Below, in pieces: positions 6,183 through 13,215 of a stretch of 20,613 nucleotides of DNA (the stretch's first letter is position 1; the number at the start of each line of letters is the position of its first letter). The notes under the pieces were generated by a model that saw only the letters and a list, made by a program, of their open reading frames with translations, searched no databases and was not told where the DNA came from. The position numbers were made by a program, and so were the translations under genes. Source of the DNA: a bacterium (GTDB taxonomy: Bacteria > BMS3Abin14); the NCBI GenBank assembly GCA_029210545.1, contig JARGFV010000039.1, positions 1 through 20,613 on the forward strand, given 5' to 3'.

Positions 6183-7391
6183 ATGCCTGAGTTCAATTGG
6201 GAAGCCAAGACCGCCAAAGGTGAAGTCAAGAAGGGCACCATGGAGGCCGTGAGCCCGGACGCCGTTCACGCGGCGCTGAGGCGCCAGGGACTGAACCCTT
6301 CCAAGGTCAAGGCCAAACCCAAGGAGATCAAGATCAGCATCCCGGGCTTCAAGGAGAAGGTCAAGGAGCGGGACATCGTCATCTTTACCCGCCAGTTCGC
6401 CACGATGATCGATGCCGGGCTTCCCCTGGTCCAGTGCCTCGAGATCCTTTCCAGCCAGGCCGAAAACAAGACCCTGGGCAAAGCGCTGGATACCGTCCAG
6501 AGTGACGTTGAGGGCGGTTCGGCCTACGCCGAGGCTCTCGGGCGCCACCCCAAGATCTTCGATGAACTTTATGTGAACATGGTTGCCGCCGGGGAGGCCG
6601 GGGGTATCCTGGACACCATCCTTTCCAGGCTGGCCGCCTATATTGAAAAGGCGATGGCCCTCAAGAAGAAGGTCAAGTCAGCCATGGTATACCCCATCAC
6701 CATCCTGATTGTGGCCGTTGGCGTGGTGGCCCTCCTCATGGTGTTCGTTATCCCCAAGTTCGCCGACATGTTCACCGGCATGGGCGGTGAGCTGCCCGCG
6801 TTGACCCAGCTCGTCATCGACATGAGCAATTTCGCGTCGAGCTACAAGATGCTCATCTTCATCGGCGGTTTTTTCGTCTTCAGCGCCCTCTTCAAGAGGT
6901 ATTACGCTACCGTCAGCGGGAAACGGCGCATGGACGGTGTTTTCCTGAGAGCCCCCATCGTAGGCCCCCTCATCCGTAAGGTGGCGGTGGCAAAGTTCAC
7001 ACGGACCCTGGGAACCATGCTCTCTTCCGGAGTGCCCCTTTTAGACGCCCTGGATATCTGTGCACGGACGGCGGGGAACAAGGTCGTGGAGGAGGCTGTG
7101 TACTTCACCCGGGACAGCATCAGCGAGGGCAAGACCATTGCTGAACCGCTGGAAGAGTCGGGGGTCTTTCCCCCCATGGTGGTACAGATGATCAGCGTCG
7201 GGGAGGCCACCGGCGCCCTGGACGCCATGCTCAGCAAGATCGCGGACTTTTACGACGAAGAGGTGGACACCGCGGTCGAGGCCCTCACATCCCTGATGGA
7301 GCCGATAATGATGGTGTTCCTGGGCGGGGCCATCGGGTTCGTGGTCATCGCCATGTACCTCCCGATCTTCAAGATGGCCACCCTCGGGTAG
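6183..7391 (+). CDS. pilC: type IV pilus inner-membrane platform protein PilC
   Basis: Polytopic inner-membrane protein that couples the PilB and PilT motors to pilin insertion and removal. Two GspF/T2SF repeats are evident. The first (about 65-190) begins IVIFTRQFATMIDAGLPL with VAAGEAGGILD. The second (about 268-390) begins VAKFTRTLGTMLSSGVPL with ISVGEATGALD. Hydrophobic segments lie near 169-193, 222-238 and 372-395. ATG 6183 (402 aa) is preferred: GGGGAGGAAG lies just upstream, and the product begins MPEFNWEAKTAKGEVKKG as family members do. The frame stays open upstream to 6120, but that part lies inside hairpin element copy 3 and is not family-like. Confidence 0.96.
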   Translation: MPEFNWEAKTAKGEVKKGTMEAVSPDAVHAALRRQGLNPSKVKAKPKEIKISIPGFKEKVKERDIVIFTRQFATMIDAGLPLVQCLEILSSQAENKTLGKALDTVQSDVEGGSAYAEALGRHPKIFDELYVNMVAAGEAGGILDTILSRLAAYIEKAMALKKKVKSAMVYPITILIVAVGVVALLMVFVIPKFADMFTGMGGELPALTQLVIDMSNFASSYKMLIFIGGFFVFSALFKRYYATVSGKRRMDGVFLRAPIVGPLIRKVAVAKFTRTLGTMLSSGVPLLDALDICARTAGNKVVEEAVYFTRDSISEGKTIAEPLEESGVFPPMVVQMISVGEATGALDAMLSKIADFYDEEVDTAVEALTSLMEPIMMVFLGGAIGFVVIAMYLPIFKMATLG

Positions 7392-7410
7392 CCCCGGCTC
7401 CCCCACCTTG

Positions 7411-9081
7411 ATGTCACCGGGTACCGGCAGTCCCCTGTTCAGACACTCCCAGGAACTGCCCCTGCTCCTGAAGATCCTCATGGTCTTCAGGGTTGCTACC
7501 GTCACCCTCTTCCTGGGCGGTGCGGTGGTCATCCAGCTCAAGGGCAGCCAGGCGCTGTTCTTCGCTCCCCTCTTCACCATCTACCTGCTCGTCGTCGGCG
7601 TCTACCTCCTGACCATCCTCTTCGCCACCATTTTCAACCAGGTGGAGAACCTGCCCCGGTTCGCCGCTTACCAGGTGGGCGTCGATCTCCTCATTTACAC
7701 CTTCGTGGTTTTCCTCACGGGAGGGCACAGCAGCCCCTTCCCCTTCCTTTTCCTGTTCTCCATCCTGTGGGCCGCCCTGGCCCTTCATGGCGGGGGCTAC
7801 TGGACCGCCTCGGTTTCCTCCATCCTTTACGGCGGTGTCGTGGACCTGCAGTACTACAGTCTGGTCATGCCCCCCCAGGCGGCGGAACTGGCCGACCTGC
7901 TCCTGGTCAACCCGTGGGACATCATGGGGCGGGTATTCATGCACATCACCGCCTTCTTCGCGGTGGCTTTCCTCGGACACATGATCAGCCACCGCTACCG
8001 CGCGGCCCGGGAGGAACTTTCAGAAAAAACGGTGGACCTGGAAAAGCTCAGGACCCTCAGCGATGTCGTGTTCGAGAGCATCACCAGCGGCATCGCTGTC
8101 CTGGACAGGGAAGGCGCCATCCGGTCCATGAACTCGGCAGCTGAAAAGATGCTGAGCCTGGAAGGCAGGATGACCCGCACGGGAAGGCGGCCGAAGGACG
8201 TATTCTCGGGGATCCCCATCCAGGACCTGCTGCAAAGGGCGTCCGCGGGGAGGGTCGACCGGTGGGAGGGGAGTTTCACCGATGAGGAGGATGAGGACCG
8301 TGTTCTGGGCCTTTCCATCTCCCCCCTCAAGGAACCTGAGAAGGGGTTCGTCGTTATCTTCCAGGATCTGACCGAACTCCGGGAGATGGAGGGCAAGCTC
8401 AGGGTGTCGGATAAACTTTCCGCTATTGGAAGGATGGCCGCCAGCATTGCCCACGAGGTCCGGAACCCCCTGGCCTCCATGAGTGGATCGATCCAGATCC
8501 TGAAAAAGGACCTGGACCTTCACGGTGAGGATCTGCGCCTCATGGATATCGTGCTCAAGGAGACACAGCGTCTCAACGACCTTTTAGGGAACTTCCTGGA
8601 TTACGCCCGCCCACCCTCCCCACGGTTCGAGGATGTCGATCTGAGGGATATCGTCTCAGACACGGTGAACTTCCTGGACCCGGTGGTCACCGCGGGCGAG
8701 ATTTCCCTTGAAACCGACCTCCCTGCCGAGCCGGTGATCCTGTCCCTTGACGTTTCCCAGATGCGGCAGATCCTCATGAACCTTGTAAAGAACGCGGCCG
8801 ACGCCGTCTCCAGGGGAGGCCGGATCACGGTGTCCGTGGTCAGGGACGATAACGGGGGCGGCAGCGTCCTGGCCGTGAGCGACGACGGACCGGGCATCCC
8901 CGACGAGGTCCTGCCCGAGATCTTCGAGCCGTTCAAGACCACCAAGGATCACGGCACCGGGCTCGGGCTTGCCATCGTCTACCAGTTGGTGCAGATTCAT
9001 AAGGGTACGATCGATGTGCGCACCGAAGAAGGCAGGGGAACCACCGTGTCCGTTAACCTGCCGCCGTGGAGGTCCCATTGA
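7411..9081 (+). CDS. pilS: membrane sensor histidine kinase PilS
   Basis: Partner kinase of PilR; in known systems PilS senses inner-membrane pilin and controls PilR phosphorylation. The N-terminal ~190 residues contain about six hydrophobic helices with little periplasmic sequence, as in PilS. A PAS-like domain (about 215-320) is followed by HisKA with the H-box ASIAHEVRNPLASM (phospho-acceptor H348), the N-box NLVKNAADAV and G-boxes DDGPGIP and GTGLGLAI. The length is about 556 residues. The start is uncertain: adjacent TTG (7408) and ATG (7411) codons lie 16-19 bp after the pilC stop and no clear Shine-Dalgarno site is seen, so coupling to pilC translation is possible. It overlaps pilR by 4 bp. 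Confidence 0.93.
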   Translation: MSPGTGSPLFRHSQELPLLLKILMVFRVATVTLFLGGAVVIQLKGSQALFFAPLFTIYLLVVGVYLLTILFATIFNQVENLPRFAAYQVGVDLLIYTFVVFLTGGHSSPFPFLFLFSILWAALALHGGGYWTASVSSILYGGVVDLQYYSLVMPPQAAELADLLLVNPWDIMGRVFMHITAFFAVAFLGHMISHRYRAAREELSEKTVDLEKLRTLSDVVFESITSGIAVLDREGAIRSMNSAAEKMLSLEGRMTRTGRRPKDVFSGIPIQDLLQRASAGRVDRWEGSFTDEEDEDRVLGLSISPLKEPEKGFVVIFQDLTELREMEGKLRVSDKLSAIGRMAASIAHEVRNPLASMSGSIQILKKDLDLHGEDLRLMDIVLKETQRLNDLLGNFLDYARPPSPRFEDVDLRDIVSDTVNFLDPVVTAGEISLETDLPAEPVILSLDVSQMRQILMNLVKNAADAVSRGGRITVSVVRDDNGGGSVLAVSDDGPGIPDEVLPEIFEPFKTTKDHGTGLGLAIVYQLVQIHKGTIDVRTEEGRGTTVSVNLPPWRSH

Positions 9082-10469
9082 GCCTGAAGGGCAAGGGGAA
9101 GATCCTCATCGTGGACGACGAGCGCTCCATGAGGGAGATGCTGGAGATCTTCCTCAGGCGTGAGGGGTATGCCGTTGCCGGCAGCGCCAACGCGGCCGGC
9201 GCCCTGGCGGCCATGGCCGGCGAAGACTCGTTCGATCTGGTTGTCAGCGACATCAACATGCCTGGCTTGAGCGGCCTGGACCTGCTCAGGGAGGTCCGAA
9301 AAAGTGACTCCGGTATCCCGGTGATCATGATCACCGCTTACGGCTCCCCCGACTCGGCCGTGGAGGCCATGAAACTGGGAGCCGCCGACTACATCACCAA
9401 GCCGTTCCGCATCGAGGAGATCAAGAGCCGGATAAGCGCCGTCATCGAGAGGCGAAAGCTGGCCGAGGAGAACGTTCAGCTCCACCGCCTGCTCCAGGAC
9501 CAGTTCAGCTTCGAGAACATCGTGGGCCGGAGCCCGGGGATGAAGCGGATGTTCGAGGTCATCGAGCGCGTCAGCCCCATGGACAGCACCGTGGTGATCA
9601 CCGGCGCGAGCGGGACAGGCAAGGAACTCATCGCAAGGGCCCTGCACCACCACGGCGCCGGCCGGAAGGGGCCCTTCGTTTCGGTCAACTGCGGGGCCCT
9701 GGTGGAAACCCTCCTGGAAAGCGAGCTGTTCGGGCACAGGAAGGGCTCGTTCACCGGGGCCGACTCCAACCGGCAGGGGCTTTTCGAGACAGCCAGCGGC
9801 GGGACCCTGTTCCTGGACGAGATCACCGAGACCTCCAGCGCCCTGCAGGTCAAGCTGCTGCGGGCCATCCAGGAACGGGAGGTGGTTCCCGTGGGGGGGA
9901 CCTTACCGGTCAAGGTGGACGCGAGGATCATCGTCGCGACCAACAGGGATCTTGCGGGGGAGGTGAAGAAGGGGAATTTCCGTGAGGACCTGTATTACCG
10001 TCTGAACGTCATCCATATCCAGGTCCCGGCACTCAGGGAAAGGCGCGAGGACATCCCGCTCCTGATGGAGCACTTTTTCAAGCGTCTTGCCACGAGGCAG
10101 GGACGGACCCTGGGGTCCGTCGCCCCCGAGGCGATGCGGCATCTCATGGGATACGGTTACCCGGGTAACGTGAGGGAACTGGAAAATATCGTGGAAAGAG
10201 CTGTCGCACTGGCTACAGGGGATGAGCTGACGCCTGATCTCCTTCCTGAGGAGGTCCTGCGGGCGCCGGCTGTCCGGTCCCCGGAGGCTGCGGCCATGGA
10301 CGGGGAAGGGGACCTGGACGCCCGGGTGGCCGATTACGAGAGGCAGCTCATCCTTTCGGCACTCCGGCAGACGGGAGGCAACCGGACCAGGGCGGCCGAG
10401 TTCCTGGGAATCACCTTCCGGTCTCTTCGGTACCGCCTCAAGAAGCTGGGAATGGCGGAGGATGACTGA
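9078..10469 (+). CDS. pilR: sigma54-dependent response regulator PilR
   Basis: NtrC-family activator that normally turns on pilA from a sigma54 promoter. It has a receiver at 7-120 (D13/D14, phospho-acceptor D58, T86, K108), an AAA+ domain at about 145-375 with Walker A GASGTGKE (176-183), Walker B region GGTLFLDEI (241-249) and NVRELEN (364-370), and a Fis-type helix-turn-helix at about 420-458 (GNRTRAAEFLGITFRSLRYRL). The sigma54-contact loop reads GSFTGA (223-228) rather than the usual GAFTGA. I chose TTG 9078, which overlaps the pilS stop as TTGA and has GGAGG at 9068-9072; GTG 9066 is an alternative adding four residues. The pair order pilS-pilR is standard, but no pilA follows. Confidence 0.95.
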   Translation: MSLKGKGKILIVDDERSMREMLEIFLRREGYAVAGSANAAGALAAMAGEDSFDLVVSDINMPGLSGLDLLREVRKSDSGIPVIMITAYGSPDSAVEAMKLGAADYITKPFRIEEIKSRISAVIERRKLAEENVQLHRLLQDQFSFENIVGRSPGMKRMFEVIERVSPMDSTVVITGASGTGKELIARALHHHGAGRKGPFVSVNCGALVETLLESELFGHRKGSFTGADSNRQGLFETASGGTLFLDEITETSSALQVKLLRAIQEREVVPVGGTLPVKVDARIIVATNRDLAGEVKKGNFREDLYYRLNVIHIQVPALRERREDIPLLMEHFFKRLATRQGRTLGSVAPEAMRHLMGYGYPGNVRELENIVERAVALATGDELTPDLLPEEVLRAPAVRSPEAAAMDGEGDLDARVADYERQLILSALRQTGGNRTRAAEFLGITFRSLRYRLKKLGMAEDD

Positions 10470-10572
10470 ATCCAGGGATTAATAACCGACCGGCGCCAGA
10501 TCCTGGATTTCACCACAGAGTTACACAGAGAAAGGCCCGGGCGATCATGTAAGAAAACATGGTGGTCGCCTC

Positions 10573-10639
10573 CCCCTCACCTGAACGTTCAGTCGATTTC
10601 GAAGAAATCCCTCCCCCACCGGGGAAGTCAGGTGAGGGG
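10573..10639. repeat. REP-like inverted repeat CCCCTCACCTGA
   Basis: CCCCTCACCTGA (10573-10584) and TCAGGTGAGGGG (10628-10639) are perfect 12-bp complements enclosing 43 nt that include an additional CCTCCCCCACCGGGG stretch. This resembles the common CCCTCACC...GGTGAGGGG class of dispersed intergenic palindromes. It is the first recognisable structure after pilR. Confidence 0.55.
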
Positions 10640-10660
10640 TGGAATTGATTTCCTCTGCCA

Positions 10661-10742
10661 GCCCTGCCTGTCCACCGTAGCTTCTGTCACCCATAGCCTT
10701 GGCGAAGGGTGATAGCGAAGATGGAAGCTTGTCGAAGGGTGA
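10661..10742. repeat. CTGTCCACCGTAGCTT...GCGAAGGGTGA repeat
   Basis: GGCGAAGGGTGA (10701-10712) and GTCGAAGGGTGA (10731-10742) are direct repeats 30 bp apart, and GTCACCC (10686-10692) is complementary to GGGTGA. CCTGCCTGTCCACCGTAGCTT at the left resembles, from memory, a widespread environmental intergenic repeat. There is no coding frame. Confidence 0.4.
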
Positions 10743-10755
10743 CCTCTGTGTGCTC

Positions 10756-10805
10756 TAGCAGCGTGTCGGAAAACCCTGACACGCTGCGTAAAAGTTTGTC
10801 GGAAC
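10756..10805 (+). repeat. hairpin repeat, family 2, second copy
   Basis: GCAGCGTGTC (10758-10767) pairs with GACACGCTGC (10778-10787) around GGAAAACCCT. It matches the copy at 41-76 in reverse orientation. The adjoining AGTTTGTCGGAAC (10793-10805) is a perfect 13-bp inverted match to 11076-11088, on the far side of hairpin element copy 4. Confidence 0.7.
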
Positions 10806-10849
10806 GACTTTTCTAATGCTTTTTGCCTTCGAATCAACAGGTGATAAAG

Positions 10850-11020
10850 TTGATGGACCCGCAAAAAGTCCATCAACGCGCCCCGCGTGGGGTGCCCAAA
10901 TCAATGACCCGCACCGTAAGTCATTGATTTGTAAGGAAAGGGAAAACGATGCTTTTCCCTTTCCCCAGGACACTAATGAGCCAGGAAAAGTCCCGACTGG
11001 ACTTTTTGCGACTCTATCAA
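10850..11020 (+). repeat. five-hairpin element, copy 4 (short stem-C form)
   Basis: Stem A is TTGATGGAC / GTCCATCAA. Palindrome B (10878-10895) has G on the left and T on the right at the position that is G-C in copies 1 and 5 and A-T in copy 2. Stem C keeps CAAATCAATGAC / GTCATTGATTTG, but its loop is only 11 nt, lacking the inner stem of copies 1 and 2. Stem D has one loop change (CGATGC). About 15 extra bases precede stem E. The copy lies 368 bp before the start of the AMIN gene. Confidence 0.9.
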
Positions 11021-11057
11021 GATTGTAAGTTATAGTTAACACAAGGTATTAAATAAA

Positions 11058-11132
11058 AAAGACTCAAAAAAATATGTTCCGACAAACTCCAGCTAGGAGT
11101 CTGTGCCCTGCCTGTCTAACCAGACAGGCAGG
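11058..11132. repeat. family-2 inverted arm and an 11-bp hairpin
   Basis: AAAGACTCAAAAAA...TTCCGACAAAC (11058-11087) resembles AAAGACCCAAAAAA...TTCCGAAAAAC near 8-37 at the window start. GTTCCGACAAACT (11076-11088) is the inverted partner of 10793-10805. CCTGCCTGTCT (11107-11117) and AGACAGGCAGG (11122-11132) form a perfect 11-bp stem with loop AACC. The reading frame across 11103-11354 has no family character, and I do not call it a gene. Confidence 0.6.
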
Positions 11133-11387
11133 TTCTCCGGCATTACGCCATCCGAAAAAAGTTTAATTATTATAGGGAGTTACAACATTTATGGACGCTG
11201 TTATATCTTGACACCATATAGGCCCCATGTTAATCATAAAAAGATGTACAGGTGCGGTAAAATCGGACCTCGCAAGTGTTTGTCCAGAGAAATCAGTGCG
11301 CCCCCTGACAAGGCGCATGGAAAGATCAGACCCCGGGATCACTTCACCCGGTAGCCTTTGAATTTGATGAGAAAAGGAGCGTGCCGG
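11133..11387 (+). promoter_or_regulatory. AT-rich leader of the AMIN operon, possible promoter
   Basis: This stretch is clearly more AT-rich than the flanking genes and contains TTGACA (11208-11213), a consensus -35. The sequence 17 bp downstream (TAATCA) is a weak -10. It directly precedes the first gene of the four-gene block and follows the repeat cluster, so it is the natural place for the operon promoter. I found no sigma54 GG-N10-GC site in it. Confidence 0.3.
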
Positions 11388-13193
11388 ATGTCCTTTTGGC
11401 GGACAGTCTGTCTTACCGTCCTAACTGCCTGTTTTCTGACCACCTTCACCGTCCGGAGCGCCGAGAGCATCACCGTCAAGCCGGCTGCCTTCGACCGCAT
11501 CGAAGCAAAGGTGCCGCAGGAGGTTATGGCCGGTGAGGAGTTCGAGGTCCAGGTCACTTTCATGGACCGGTTCGGAAACACCATGCCTGAGGGCTGGAAA
11601 CCGGAAGCGCCGGTGAGCCTCACGGTTTCCAAGCCTGCCAGCGTCCTGCCGCCCCTTCTCACCCCGGATAACTACATGCCCGGTTTCAGGTTCCGTGTTT
11701 CAACCGAAAAGATGGGCGGACTCACCATTTTCCTGAAAGACAGTGCGGGTGAGGTCTTGCAGCAGTGGGAGTTGAATATAAGTTCGGGCCGACCTGTCAA
11801 ACTCCTTGCCGATATTCCATCCAGAGCTGAGGTCGGGCAGACGGTCACCTTGACCTTCCAGGCCGTGGATATGCACGGCAACGTGGCTTACGGATATTCG
11901 CCGGAAAGTTCGTCCCTTACCGTTGAAAACCCGGCCCTTCGGGTCGCCGGAAGTGTCAGATCTCTCGGGAAAGGGAATTTCGAGATCCCTGTTGAACTCC
12001 GTTCTGCCGGAGAGCATGCCGTCAGCATCAAGGACCGGAGGAAAAACCTGTCGGGGGATGCCGGCGTCGTCGCCATTGTGCCCGCAGCCCTGGATTCATT
12101 TGAGATCAGCGCGGGTCCGAAGGTTACTGCCGGTGAGAGACTGCCGGTAACCATAAAGGCCATGGACAGGTATGGAAACCTGGTCGCCGACTACGATGCC
12201 CGGTACAAGGGTGTCAGGCTTTACTCGGACGGGGGAGATATCGCCCCTGACCTTGTTACGCCGGCCTCCTTTGACGGCGGGGTGGCTCAAATCCAGATCG
12301 AGATGCGGGCCAGCGGTGATTATTCTATCCAGGTATCCGAGATCCAGAGCAACATCTCGGGAAAGCTCAACCTGACGGTGGTCGCCGGGCAGGTTGAAAA
12401 GGTCCTGGTCAAGACCCCCGATTCGGCGGTCGCAGGCGAACCGTTCGAGATCACTCTCGAGGCGCAGGACCGGTTCGGTAACATCGCCGATGTGCCGACG
12501 GGAAAGGCGGTGTACCTGGAGTCGACCGGTACTGTACCGCTGAGGCCTGACAGGGTGGATGGCGCCCTTTTTACCGGTGGTACCGCTAAGGTCAAGGTCG
12601 TTTACGAAAAAGCCGAGTCTTTCGAGATCAGGGCCTCGATACGGGCGGGGAGTGCCGGTGCCGCCCTGGCCCCGGCTCCCGATCCACGTAAAAAGGAAAA
12701 GGCGGCTGCGGAAAGGGCCAGGGAGGATGCGGTCCAGGCACGCAGGGAAGCGAGGCTCAGGGAAAAGAGGAGTTCTGAAAAGACGCCCGAACCTGCTCCT
12801 GCCCTGAAACCGGCCGTCCCTGCCAAACCTGCTCCTGCTCCGAAACCGGCCGTCCCTGCCAAACCTCTGCGCCCCGGTGTTCTTGATGGACTGGAGGTAA
12901 AGGAGATAAAGGACAGCGCCCAGGTCGTGTTTTCCACTAACGGGATGACCGACTACAACGTCACCACCTCGGCCAAGCTTTCCAGGAAATGGATCGATAT
13001 CGAATTTCCCGACATCAACCCGGAACTGCCTGAACGTATTGCGGGCGGAGAGAACATCGTCGGAGAGGTCTACGTCGAGGAGCTTGGCAACGATCGTGGC
13101 GTTAAGATCTCCATTGAGATCCTGCCGGTCAGGATCGGGTACGACGTTTATCAGGAGGGCAACTCGATCGTCCTCAAGATAACCCGGCAATAA
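11388..13193 (+). CDS. exported protein with four Ig-like repeats and a C-terminal AMIN-like domain
   Basis: The product is predicted to act in the periplasm or at the outer envelope. A signal peptide covers about residues 1-25 (hydrophobic core, then VRSAES); VLTAC at 11-15 could alternatively be a lipobox. Four ~100-residue beta-type repeats each carry a D-x-[FYH]-G-N turn, at 60-64, 161-165, 260-264 and 361-365, preceded by AGE-x-F/L motifs. A charged, Ala-rich then Pro-rich linker (about 429-497) leads to a C-terminal domain (about 498-601) resembling AMIN domains of PilQ and amidases (LDGLEVKEI...WIDIEFPDI). ATG 11388 is chosen because AGGAG is at 11375-11379; TTG 11358 lacks a site. The gene is followed after 22 bp by the receiver/coiled-coil gene. 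It is not a secretin: no secretin domain follows. Confidence 0.75.
   Translation: MSFWRTVCLTVLTACFLTTFTVRSAESITVKPAAFDRIEAKVPQEVMAGEEFEVQVTFMDRFGNTMPEGWKPEAPVSLTVSKPASVLPPLLTPDNYMPGFRFRVSTEKMGGLTIFLKDSAGEVLQQWELNISSGRPVKLLADIPSRAEVGQTVTLTFQAVDMHGNVAYGYSPESSSLTVENPALRVAGSVRSLGKGNFEIPVELRSAGEHAVSIKDRRKNLSGDAGVVAIVPAALDSFEISAGPKVTAGERLPVTIKAMDRYGNLVADYDARYKGVRLYSDGGDIAPDLVTPASFDGGVAQIQIEMRASGDYSIQVSEIQSNISGKLNLTVVAGQVEKVLVKTPDSAVAGEPFEITLEAQDRFGNIADVPTGKAVYLESTGTVPLRPDRVDGALFTGGTAKVKVVYEKAESFEIRASIRAGSAGAALAPAPDPRKKEKAAAERAREDAVQARREARLREKRSSEKTPEPAPALKPAVPAKPAPAPKPAVPAKPLRPGVLDGLEVKEIKDSAQVVFSTNGMTDYNVTTSAKLSRKWIDIEFPDINPELPERIAGGENIVGEVYVEELGNDRGVKISIEILPVRIGYDVYQEGNSIVLKITRQ
12792..12863 (+). 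repeat. two 36-bp tandem repeats in the Pro-rich linker
   Basis: Two adjacent 36-bp units (12792-12827 and 12828-12863) encode PAPALKPAVPAK and PAPAPKPAVPAK. They differ at only two bases. The in-frame unit length means copy-number change would alter linker length without breaking the frame. Confidence 0.85.
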
Positions 13194-13215
13194 TCGAGGC
13201 GGAAACCATACCCCC

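Noticed and set aside
5100-6548. Long minus-strand open frame (482 codons) across pilT and pilC
   Set aside because: It is the antisense of two clear genes, its product has no recognisable domain, and long antisense frames are expected in GC-rich coding DNA.
1460-11020. The dispersed five-hairpin copies as a CRISPR array
   Set aside because: Copies are hundreds to thousands of bases apart with genes between, about 180 bp long, and no spacer pattern or cas genes are present.
11103-11354. 83-codon + strand frame upstream of the AMIN gene
   Set aside because: It begins inside a perfect 11-bp hairpin, has no Shine-Dalgarno site, and its composition (many Cys, Pro, His and Tyr) has no family likeness; it is not a pilin.
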